12,875 bases of DNA, taken from NCBI GenBank assembly GCA_018725485.1, contig QLUP01000015.1:1-12875 (forward strand), read 5' to 3'. A program made the position numbers and the translations under genes. The DNA is from Candidatus Lithacetigena glycinireducens (lineage in GTDB: Bacteria; Coprothermobacterota; HKB111). This document shows, piece by piece, positions 1 through 6,436 of the stretch. The notes below the pieces were generated by a model. The model ran no database searches. It was given only the letters and a program-made list of their open reading frames with translations, and was not told where the DNA came from. How positions within the stretch are numbered: position 1 is the stretch's first letter; the number at the start of each line of letters is the position of its first letter.

Positions 1-129
1 AGTATCCTATCCTTGCCATCACCTGTCTATGAAGATAAGGCATGGCATGAGACCTATCTGCTTGGTACCGGTGAGATTCCGGTAGGCGAATCGTCCTCAG
101 AACTGTTCGGAGGACGTCTATGGGAATAA
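1..129 (+). CDS. tnpB: TnpB-related protein, C-terminal end (copy 1, cut by window edge)
   Basis: This is the last 42 codons of a TnpB-related gene whose body lies left of the window. The DNA of 1-120 matches 4561-4680 of the complete copy except for one base seen (T at 78, C at 4638, in a hairpin loop). Reading in the frame of the complete copy gives a tail containing PSPVYEDKAWHETYLLGTGE and ending FGGRLWE at the TAA of 127-129. Copy 1 has GGG at 121-123 where copy 2 has GG, so copy 1 stops here while copy 2 reads on for about 35 more codons. This tail is coded over the guide-RNA scaffold, so its exact residues may matter little. The gene is identified only through the copy in the window. 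Confidence 0.8.
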   Translation, partial: SILSLPSPVYEDKAWHETYLLGTGEIPVGESSSELFGGRLWE

Positions 130-137
130 AAGTCCGT
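61..137 (+). ncRNA. Guide-RNA (omega/reRNA) scaffold at the element right end, copy 1
   Basis: Two hairpins are visible. TACCGG (66-71) pairs with CCGGTA (79-84). CGTCCTC (92-98) pairs with GAGGACG (110-116). Both stems are kept in copy 2, and the one substitution between copies in this part falls in a loop. TnpB nucleases are known to use an RNA made from the 3' end of tnpB and the element right end, with the guide read from the flanking DNA. By that rule the copy-1 guide would start at about 138, inside the phage structural gene. Transcription and exact ends are inferred. Confidence 0.5.
109..122 (+). promoter_or_regulatory. Ribosome binding site and ATG supplied by the element end
   Basis: GGAGG (109-113) sits six bases before ATG (120-122). 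Both lie inside the transposon right end, in the 3' strand of a scaffold hairpin. The ATG opens a frame that continues without a stop into the Ig-domain gene. In copy 2 the equivalent ATG is followed at once by GAA TAA because one G is missing, so only copy 1 makes an open fusion. Whether it is used is untested. Confidence 0.5.
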
Positions 138-3050
138 GGTTTTAGGAACGGTGTGGGACCTACTATTACCAATAATCAAAAAGGTGATGATATATGGAGG
201 AGCACAAATAATGGTGTGTATGATGTTGATTTTGCAGATACCGGTGGAGGTAATTTATCACATTTTCAGACTAAAGTTTGTACTGCAGTAGCACAAGGTG
301 GAACTGTCCTACAAGACTGGACAACAGTAGTCTCAAATATAAGTGTGCCTTCTTATACTACAGACTGGTCTTTGCCTACTTCTACTTGGGAAGCTCTACA
401 ACAAGGCACTAACTATGTGTCAGTAAGAGTATATGATAATGTTGGTAATTTTAGCGTACTTATAGATGCTTTTTATGTTAAAAAAGATACTACACGGCCA
501 GTAGTTAATGTTGAACCGGATGTTTGGACGCACGAGGAAGTTGAAAGAGAAGGACAAATTGTTGCTCTTTCTGGAATTGAGAAGGTAGAGTGGTCAGTAG
601 TTAAATCTCCATCAACTTCTACTGTTATTTTTAGTGAGAAGAATCAACTTAAGACAAGAATACTTCCGGATAAAGAAGGTCAATATACAATAAGACTGAC
701 TGCTTGGAATAAAGCAGGGAGCATTGGTCGTAGTAGTTTTAAATTGAATTGGTTTCTTCCTGTTAATATAGACAAAATTACTATTGAAAAACCGTTGAAG
801 CCTGCTGAACCTATTAGAAAAATAGATAAAGTCACATTAGTAAAGATAAAAGATGAATTAGTTAGGGATGATGAGATAACTACTGGGGAAGAGGATTTAT
901 TAGAAACTATTGATGAAATATTAAAAATTATTGAAGAAGGTGAGTTATATTTAGAGGATTATTTAAAAGATACTTATATAGATTTGAATGATCTTGATGA
1001 TGATGATGATGTAGAATTTTTGCGGGAAGCACTAAGAGATATTGGTGAACCTAGAATTCAGCAATTGAATATTCCTACTCCTGAAATAGAGAGGATAACA
1101 TTTCCTGCGTATAGTGCAGCAAAGGGTGATCAAGTTAAGAGGAAATCTAGTAAGGCAAGATGCAGGGGTGATATAAATTTGTTAGAGATGAATGTTATTT
1201 CTCCGTCCCAAGAAGAGTTAAAGAAAAATCCGGATGCGAAAAGTCAGTTTAATATTTCGTTGCGGTATGATGCTAATATTGATGTTATTGTTGATATTTA
1301 CGAAAAAATGGCTGAGGATAGTTTGATTAGGTCTTCTGCTACAAAGAGGTTTTTTAAGGAGCTGGAAATAGATATTAAAGATTCGTTAAATACTGAGTAT
1401 TATTCGTTACTTAGAGAGATGAGGACGGAATTGGAAGCTATAAGAGATTTTGTTAAGGAAGAAGCTAATAATCCTGATAATTTGTTAGGTCTTCCTGCTA
1501 TATATACGGGTGTGCCACCTGTATCACAATTACCTATAGATTTACCAACTGAGATTCCAGACCAATTAAATCAACTACTTGGCAGAAGATATTTAGATCC
1601 AATTCTTAAGAAAAGGAGAGAGGCAATAAGTAAATTAATTTCTGAGAAAGAGGTGGAAATAGATGGGGTAACTGTTAAACATGATGTTTTAAGAGGAAGA
1701 ATTAATAGTGAAAAGGATAAATTAGATACGTTAACAAATGAATATAATGGAATAATAGGTAGATATAATTATTTAAGTAATGCTCAAAGCAAGAGAAAAT
1801 TAACACCACAGGAGGAAGAGGAATTTGGAAAGTTAAAGGAACGACGCTTGGCAGTGAATAATGAAATGGGAGTGACCAGGAATAATCTGGAAAGAGATAC
1901 TAGGGCGTATAGAAAGATGAAAACTACCGTTGGAAGTATCACAGCTTCTCTTATGGATAGGGCTTTTTTAGAAAAGGATCTTGCACAAAAATTAATTTGG
2001 GATATTAAAGCTACAATAATGGATTCTCTTCATAATAGTATATGTTGTTTAATTAAAACCTATATTTTGAAAGATATAAAAGATTGGTTTGTTAGGGGAA
2101 AAACTTTTGAGGAATTTCATAAATTTTTAGATGAGAATATAAGGTTTATTGATGATAATACAAGAGTTTTAAAACAAGTTCTTGTCTTGTTACAATTTTT
2201 ATATAGAGAGCAAACGTTAGATATTAAGAAGTCTTTGGATGCATTAAAAAAGATTCTTGATCCTATAGCAGAGGGAATTATGTGTAGTTTATTGATGACT
2301 TATAGATCCGTGTCCAAGAGAGTTATTGATGGTATTGTGACACCAATTAGGAGGATTGCTAAAAAGAATGAGAAATGCTTTCCTTCTCATAAAATTGTAG
2401 AGCTTATAATGGATGCTTTAAATAAATTAGACCAAAAAGTAGTAGATAATTTTTTATTATGGTTTAAGACACAACAAGTTAAGTTTAAGGTGCGGGAGAA
2501 GAAGAGCCATAGATTTTGGAAGAGAAGGCTTTGTGCTGATATGATTCATGCTATAAGGTTGATACTTGCTTATTCTGATTATTTTAAAAAGGTGATGGAA
2601 GATGCTAAAAAAATTGATTATAATGAGTTTGCAGAATATATAAATAAGTCTATAACTAATTTATTGCTACAAAGTGTACTACTTAGTACTACTTATAATA
2701 AAAATACTAGGATGGTTGAGCCAATTGTGGATATATTAAGATATTGCGAAGGAACATTGCCATCTTATACTCCTGAGAAAATAACTACCAAATTAGAAAG
2801 ACCAGCTGAGGCAGGGAAGGTTTTTATTTATGTGGTAAGTTCTTTTGGGTTTACTGGTGGTCAAAAGATAGAGATAACCGATTGTACGATAGTAGAGCAT
2901 TGTATTGTTGATAAAATTAGGGTAGAAATCGACAAGAATGACATAGTTCCTAGATCTCTTAATAAAATTTACTTGCGTGGTGATTTTGAAGGATGGGTAC
3001 TTAAAAATTCGTTTCCCGCGGGTTCGGTTGTTTCTATTGTGGGGAGTTGA
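120..3050 (+). CDS. Large Ig-domain phage structural protein, N-terminus replaced by transposon sequence
   Basis: A 976-residue frame. The first ~13 residues (MGIKVRGFRNGVG) come from the element right end, so the original start was probably upstream and has been lost. Residues ~14-127 form an Ig-like beta domain with GDDIWRSTNNGVYDVDFADT and a closing VSVRVYDNVGNFS. Residues ~128-215 look like a second, diverged Ig-like domain ending in FKLNWFLP. Then come a charged linker with an Asp run (~290-297), a long alpha-helical and coiled-coil-rich middle (~350-890, strongest ~530-620), and a small C-terminal beta domain (~900-976) ending FPAGSVVSIVGS. It lies directly upstream of the portal gene, so a virion role such as fibre, neck or portal-vertex protein is inferred from context only. 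No enzymatic motif is recognised. The last residues may come from the left end of the second element. Confidence 0.7.
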   Translation: MGIKVRGFRNGVGPTITNNQKGDDIWRSTNNGVYDVDFADTGGGNLSHFQTKVCTAVAQGGTVLQDWTTVVSNISVPSYTTDWSLPTSTWEALQQGTNYVSVRVYDNVGNFSVLIDAFYVKKDTTRPVVNVEPDVWTHEEVEREGQIVALSGIEKVEWSVVKSPSTSTVIFSEKNQLKTRILPDKEGQYTIRLTAWNKAGSIGRSSFKLNWFLPVNIDKITIEKPLKPAEPIRKIDKVTLVKIKDELVRDDEITTGEEDLLETIDEILKIIEEGELYLEDYLKDTYIDLNDLDDDDDVEFLREALRDIGEPRIQQLNIPTPEIERITFPAYSAAKGDQVKRKSSKARCRGDINLLEMNVISPSQEELKKNPDAKSQFNISLRYDANIDVIVDIYEKMAEDSLIRSSATKRFFKELEIDIKDSLNTEYYSLLREMRTELEAIRDFVKEEANNPDNLLGLPAIYTGVPPVSQLPIDLPTEIPDQLNQLLGRRYLDPILKKRREAISKLISEKEVEIDGVTVKHDVLRGRINSEKDKLDTLTNEYNGIIGRYNYLSNAQSKRKLTPQEEEEFGKLKERRLAVNNEMGVTRNNLERDTRAYRKMKTTVGSITASLMDRAFLEKDLAQKLIWDIKATIMDSLHNSICCLIKTYILKDIKDWFVRGKTFEEFHKFLDENIRFIDDNTRVLKQVLVLLQFLYREQTLDIKKSLDALKKILDPIAEGIMCSLLMTYRSVSKRVIDGIVTPIRRIAKKNEKCFPSHKIVELIMDALNKLDQKVVDNFLLWFKTQQVKFKVREKKSHRFWKRRLCADMIHAIRLILAYSDYFKKVMEDAKKIDYNEFAEYINKSITNLLLQSVLLSTTYNKNTRMVEPIVDILRYCEGTLPSYTPEKITTKLERPAEAGKVFIYVVSSFGFTGGQKIEITDCTIVEHCIVDKIRVEIDKNDIVPRSLNKIYLRGDFEGWVLKNSFPAGSVVSIVGS

Positions 3051-3056
3051 TAACTG

Positions 3057-3087
3057 TTGACAATTTTATAGTTAAGTATGCTAATAT
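3057..3087 (+). promoter_or_regulatory. Sigma-70-like promoter in the element left end
   Basis: A perfect TTGACA (3057-3062) is followed by GCTAAT (3080-3085, 17-base spacer) or TAATAT (3082-3087, 19-base spacer). It lies just inside the element and points toward the tnpA relic and tnpB, so it probably drives tnpB. It does not overlap a phage coding region. Confidence 0.5.
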
Positions 3088-3088
3088 G

Positions 3089-3124
3089 TAGCAAAGGGCT
3101 TTTCTATAGCAAAGGGCTTTTCTA
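3089..3124 (+). repeat. Two tandem 18-bp repeats in the left end
   Basis: TAGCAAAGGGCTTTTCTA occurs twice in a row (3089-3106 and 3107-3124). It lies between the predicted -10 box and the tnpA relic. Short subterminal direct repeats of this sort are plausible recombinase binding sites in IS607-type ends, or a regulatory site in the leader. The assignment is inference. Confidence 0.6.
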
Positions 3125-3142
3125 TAGTATATGAGGATAGCT

Positions 3143-3172
3143 ATGAAGTTAAGTGTGTGGGCTACAAAATGA
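3143..3172 (+). pseudogene. tnpA: Nine-codon relic of an IS607-type serine recombinase gene
   Basis: ATG at 3143 opens MKLSVWATK and stops at TGA 3170-3172, preceded by GAGG (3134-3137). The peptide matches my recollection of how IS607 TnpA proteins begin: a MerR-like DNA-binding segment that opens MKLS.WA.KMG and continues into a TAWRW motif. Here the frame ends where the helix should continue. The stop overlaps the tnpB start as ATGA, an arrangement known for tnpA/tnpB pairs. The simplest reading is an internal deletion of nearly all of tnpA. A short leader peptide that helps tnpB translation is the alternative. The protein match is from memory, not from a search. Confidence 0.55.
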
Positions 3173-4797
3173 CTAAGATATATCGTACTTATCAATGTAG
3201 AATAGTTGTTACCCCGGAAGAAGATAAATTACTCTCTTCCTATGCTTTACTTTATAACAGAGTAGAACGAACTCTATTTGCAAAACTTCAAGCTGGTAAA
3301 GATCCAGTCTGTCTTAAAAGAGAGTTTCTACTTAAGTTTGGAATTACTGCAAGACAGTTTAATTCTATATTGCTGGAACTGAGAGGTAAGATAGCGTCTA
3401 TTAAAGAACGTAGAGTCCAACTTATCAAGGAACTCAAGCAGAAGATTGCTAGGGCAAAGAAAGTTCTCTTGAGGACTACTGATCAGACAAAGAAGCACCA
3501 CAAGCAACGAAGACTCTCTGCCCTACAAGAACGACTTAGACAACTCAAGGAAGATGATCAAGTTCGGTTGTGTTTTGGTTCTAAGAAGTTATTCCATAAG
3601 CAGTTCTATCTTAACAACTATACTTCTCACGAGGAATGGCTTAGGGATTGGCAGGCAGCTAGGAATAATCAGTTCTCTATTGTTGGCTCAAAGGGTGAGA
3701 CGGCTGGTTGCCAGAGTTGTGTAGCGGTAGTAGATGAGGAGGGAAATATAACACTAAGGCTACGACTTCCTAATTCTATTGGCAAGTATTTAACAATTAG
3801 TGGTCTTTATTTCAAACATGGTCATAACACCATAGTTTCTGCTATTGGTAGGAATCTTTCTAGTGATAAGAATGACTGGCAGCCTATTAACTACCGGTTT
3901 GTTAGAGATAGTAAAGGTTGGAGACTATTTGTATCTGTCTCTCTACCAAAAGTTACTATCAAGTCACATAGAGGTCTTGGGGTAATAGCAATTGATATAA
4001 ACGCAAACCACCTTGCTATTTGTGAGACAGATAGATATGGTAATCCAACTGCTTTCTTTTCTGTCCCTTGTCCTACTTATGGTAAGAGCTCAGAGCAAAG
4101 AAAAGCTATTATAGGAGAGGCCATCAAACAAGTAATAGCCCTTGCTGTTAGTAGATCAAAACCTATCGTTATTGAGAGACTAGACTTTCAAGCAAAGAAG
4201 TCAGCTCTTGAAAAGCAGTCTAGAAAGTTTGCTCGTATGCTATCTGCTTTTGCTTATGCACAAGTCCAGGTTCTTATTAGGGCACGAGCTTATGATGCTG
4301 GTATTGAGGTGTTTGAGGTTAACCCTGCTTGGACATCGGTTATTGGCAGTTATAAATTCAAGGATAGATATGGGATGTCAGAGCACAATTCAGCTGCTCT
4401 GGTCATTGGAAGAAGGTTTCAACGCTTCGGGGAAAAATTGCCTTCTCAGCTCTATAGCACCCTATCGCTACCTGCAAGGAATCGCGGTGGGCATGTCTGG
4501 ATCTTATGGGCAATAGTTACCAGGAAGCCAGCAGCACATGTAGTGCACAGGCAGTCGGAGAGTATCCTATCCTTGCCATCACCTGTCTATGAAGATAAGG
4601 CATGGCATGAGACCTATCTGCTTGGTACCGGTGAGATCCCGGTAGGCGAATCGTCCTCAGAACTGTTCGGAGGACGTCTATGGAATAAAAGTCAAAAGAA
4701 GGAAACGAAGTGGGTGAATTTTGACGAAAGTCAAAAGGAGGAGCGAAGCGGAGGAATTTTGACGAAAGTCCATAGTTTTAGGAACGGTGGAGGATAA
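3169..4797 (+). CDS. tnpB: TnpB-related RNA-guided nuclease-like protein
   Basis: ATG at 3169 is preferred over the GTG at 3157 because it overlaps the relic stop (ATGA) and starts a normal TnpB opening, MTKIYRTYQCRI. The protein has 542 residues: an N-terminal RNA/DNA-binding half containing FGSKKLFHKQFYL and HEEWLRDWQAARNNQF, then a RuvC fold. RuvC-I is IAIDIN (D276). RuvC-II is IVIERLDF (E336). The third motif reads GMSEHNSAALVIGRR, with H406 where classical TnpB has Asp. No Cys4 zinc ribbon is seen between motifs II and III. These traits fit the group usually labelled IS200/IS605 accessory, TnpB-related. After ~G420 the frame runs over the guide-RNA scaffold and through two mini-repeat units to a TAA at 4795-4797, so the last ~35 residues are probably an artefact of a one-base loss plus the insertion. 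Nuclease activity cannot be judged from sequence. Confidence 0.85.
   Translation: MTKIYRTYQCRIVVTPEEDKLLSSYALLYNRVERTLFAKLQAGKDPVCLKREFLLKFGITARQFNSILLELRGKIASIKERRVQLIKELKQKIARAKKVLLRTTDQTKKHHKQRRLSALQERLRQLKEDDQVRLCFGSKKLFHKQFYLNNYTSHEEWLRDWQAARNNQFSIVGSKGETAGCQSCVAVVDEEGNITLRLRLPNSIGKYLTISGLYFKHGHNTIVSAIGRNLSSDKNDWQPINYRFVRDSKGWRLFVSVSLPKVTIKSHRGLGVIAIDINANHLAICETDRYGNPTAFFSVPCPTYGKSSEQRKAIIGEAIKQVIALAVSRSKPIVIERLDFQAKKSALEKQSRKFARMLSAFAYAQVQVLIRARAYDAGIEVFEVNPAWTSVIGSYKFKDRYGMSEHNSAALVIGRRFQRFGEKLPSQLYSTLSLPARNRGGHVWILWAIVTRKPAAHVVHRQSESILSLPSPVYEDKAWHETYLLGTGEIPVGESSSELFGGRLWNKSQKKETKWVNFDESQKEERSGGILTKVHSFRNGGG
4560..4787 (+). ncRNA. Guide-RNA scaffold region of copy 2, enlarged by mini-repeats
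   Basis: The 3' part of tnpB and the right end carry the same two hairpins as copy 1 (TACCGG/CCGGTA and CGTCCTC/GAGGACG, at 4626-4676). In copy 2 a 77-bp insertion (4694-4770) sits between the hairpins and the terminal GTTTTAGGAACGG. If this is the TnpB guide RNA, the insertion adds two more stem-loops between scaffold and guide. The guide would start at about 4788 and cover the portal ribosome binding site and start. Exact 5' end unknown. Confidence 0.45.
4691..4770 (+). repeat. Two tandem units of a 38-39 bp structured mini-repeat
   Basis: Relative to copy 1, copy 2 has 77 extra bases between AAAAGTC and CATAG. They consist of a 39-bp and a 38-bp unit, both fitting AAAAG.AGGA..CGAAG.GG..GAATTTTGACGAAAGTC with gaps. 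Each unit can form a stem of GTCAAAA with TTTTGAC (4691-4697 with 4719-4725; 4730-4736 with 4757-4763). Across the unit boundary TTTTGAC-GAAA-GTCAAAA (4719-4736) forms an alternative perfect hairpin. A third, diverged unit lies at 12126-12170. Confidence 0.8.
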
Positions 4798-4801
4798 CTT
4801 G
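4789..4801 (+). promoter_or_regulatory. Portal ribosome binding site and TTG start at the element boundary
   Basis: GGAGG (4789-4793), five bases, then TTG (4799-4801). This decides the portal start over the upstream in-frame GTG at 4787, which would place the ribosome binding site inside the coding region. The site begins one or two bases after the transposon end, so the insertion spared it almost exactly. Confidence 0.65.
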
Positions 4802-6436
4802 AGTTTTTTTGAAAAACTTGTAGAAAGAGTCAAAAATTTTTTTAATTTGAACCCTCAGATGGATTCAAAGAAGCGAGGGTTAGAGTTAAGAGTTAAAGCA
4901 AAGCCAAAAGTTACTAAATTTCCTTTTAAATTTAAGAGAGATACATCCTTTGAGAGTCATACTTTCAAGTATTCCTTTGATACTATTGCAATGGCTTGTG
5001 GAAAGGATTCTCTCCTAAATAGAGCGATTAATGTTTATATAGAGTTATTCTTGAAAGAGGGGTGGTTTATTAGTAGTGACAATGAAGAGTCAAGTGCTTA
5101 TATTAATAAAAGGATTAGTCTTTTTACTGAAACTACTGGCAAGCCGTTTAAAATTTTACTTGAAGAGATGGCTTTGGATTTAATAATGTTTCATAATGTT
5201 TTTTTATTGAAAGGCAGGAGTGATATAGTAGGGTTGAGAATTAAGAAGAAGATTACTGGGGTCAACAATAAGAAACCAATTGCTGGGTATTTTAGAATAA
5301 ATCCTGAATATGTCAGTATGCAGAGGGATGTGAGTGGGCGGGTTATTAAATATGAGGTAAGAATACCAGGAGAAGATCCACAATATTTTGACGCTGAAGA
5401 TATTATTCATATGTATTGTAGAAGAGAAACGGGAGCTCTCTTTGGCACTTCATTTCTTTTATCGGTTTTGGATGATATAGAGGCATTAAGAGAGATGGAG
5501 AGTAGTGTTATAAAGCTTATTCAGAGAAACCTGTTTCCATTTATTAAGTATAAGGTTGGATTACCTCAACCTGGGTTGGAAGCATCAGAGGAAGAACTTA
5601 CTAATGTTAGGAAGAGTATAGAGGAAAACCCTGTTGATGCTGTGGTAGTAATGCCCGAGAGGCATGATATAGATGTAATAGGATCTCAAGGGGTTGCTCT
5701 GAATATAAATGACTATATTAATCATTTTCTACAAAGGATAATGTTTTCATTGGGATTTTCTGGCTCAAGGGCTACTGAGATTTCTATAAAAACTGCTACT
5801 AGCGATTTATTTGATAGAGTTAGGTCGTATCAAACTCTTTTGTCTATATTTATTAACGAGTTTATAATTAGAGAGTTATTATTAGAGGTAGGCATAGATG
5901 TAATAAATGATTCTAAAAAGTCTGTTTTTTTTAAGTTTAATGAGATAGATATAGATTTACAAATTAAAAAAGAGGTTCATTCTATTTACAAGTATGAACA
6001 TAATATTACTAGTGAAGATGAGACTAGAATTGCATTAGGATATAACATATTAGGAGATAAAGAAGAAAGGATGCACTTACATCGTGTAAAAATTCCGACT
6101 ATGTTAACAAGATATTCTGTTGGTACAAAGGATGATACAAAAGAAACCGATAATTTGTTGGTTCCTCAAAATCAACATAGTTCTGTTCCATCAGGTGAGG
6201 TTTTGATGGACATAATTAGGAAAGTTCTTTTAGAAAAGAGGGTGTTTGAGGTTCTTGATGAAAAATTAGAGGTGTTTGGCTTTTCTATTGAAAGTAGGAA
6301 AGAGGCGATGGCTTATTTAAATAGTTACTTTTGTGAAATTGAGGGTATTAGTGATTCTAATAGAGTTAAGGCTATTGGAGAATTTTATGTTAGGCGCCTG
6401 GTATCGGCTTTAGGTAGGGAAGGAGGGATAAATTGA
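4799..6436 (+). CDS. Phage portal protein
   Basis: The portal forms the ring at one capsid vertex through which DNA is packaged and the tail is joined. The 545-residue product (TTG start) has the feel of the HK97/SPP1-type portal families: a helical start, LLNRAINVYIELFLKEGWFI, a wing region with INPEYVSMQRD and VIKYEVRIPGE, the typical DIIHMYCRRETGALFGTSFL segment, and the stem/clip part around YKVGLPQPG and NPVDAVVVMPER. The position before protease, scaffold and capsid genes is the classical order. Its stop overlaps the next start (TTGA, 6433-6436), which suggests translational coupling. A terminase gene, usual just upstream, is not in the window; the large Ig gene and the transposon occupy that place. 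Class assignment is by pattern, not by search. Confidence 0.8.
   Translation: MSFFEKLVERVKNFFNLNPQMDSKKRGLELRVKAKPKVTKFPFKFKRDTSFESHTFKYSFDTIAMACGKDSLLNRAINVYIELFLKEGWFISSDNEESSAYINKRISLFTETTGKPFKILLEEMALDLIMFHNVFLLKGRSDIVGLRIKKKITGVNNKKPIAGYFRINPEYVSMQRDVSGRVIKYEVRIPGEDPQYFDAEDIIHMYCRRETGALFGTSFLLSVLDDIEALREMESSVIKLIQRNLFPFIKYKVGLPQPGLEASEEELTNVRKSIEENPVDAVVVMPERHDIDVIGSQGVALNINDYINHFLQRIMFSLGFSGSRATEISIKTATSDLFDRVRSYQTLLSIFINEFIIRELLLEVGIDVINDSKKSVFFKFNEIDIDLQIKKEVHSIYKYEHNITSEDETRIALGYNILGDKEERMHLHRVKIPTMLTRYSVGTKDDTKETDNLLVPQNQHSSVPSGEVLMDIIRKVLLEKRVFEVLDEKLEVFGFSIESRKEAMAYLNSYFCEIEGISDSNRVKAIGEFYVRRLVSALGREGGIN

Larger units (their letters stand above)
1..137 (+). mobile_element. Right end of an IS607/IS605-type element, copy 1
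   Basis: The right end is defined by comparison with the full copy. The two match through AGGAACGGTG (131-140 aligns with the 4781-4789 area) and then diverge (TGGGACC against GAGGATA), so the element ends within a few bases of the GG at 136-137. The body lies outside the window. It is in the same orientation as copy 2, so the two are direct repeats around the gene at 120-3050. It lacks the 77-bp mini-repeat insertion found in copy 2. Confidence 0.75.
3043..4787 (+). mobile_element. IS607/IS605-type element, copy 2, with tnpB and a tnpA relic
   Basis: The element separates the large Ig gene from the portal gene. Its right end is set by identity with copy 1. Its left end is placed at the GGGG of 3041-3044, just before a promoter and subterminal repeats; either end may be off by a few bases. 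IS607 elements are known to use GG-type cores, and GG occurs at both proposed ends (3041-3044 and 4786-4787). It carries a nine-codon tnpA relic, a TnpB-related gene and a hairpin-rich right end. Lacking a full tnpA, it would need recombinase supplied in trans. Codon choice differs from the phage genes (more CTT/CTC Leu and CGA Arg), in line with separate origin. Confidence 0.7.

Noticed and set aside
120-3050. Terminase large subunit in the gene upstream of the portal
   Set aside because: No Walker A (GxxxxGK[ST]) or RuvC-like nuclease motif could be seen, and the Ig and coiled-coil content speaks against it.
3089-3124. Tandem 18-bp units, and the 38-39 bp units at 4691-4770, as a CRISPR array
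   Set aside because: The units are directly adjacent with no unique spacers between them, so no array is present.
4208-4516. A 102-codon forward frame inside tnpB, and one at 10913-11137 inside the neck gene
   Set aside because: They run in another frame of strongly supported genes and have no recognisable protein character.
4787-4798. GTG at 4787 as the portal start
   Set aside because: It would put the GGAGG inside the coding region and has no ribosome binding site of its own; the TTG at 4799 is well placed.
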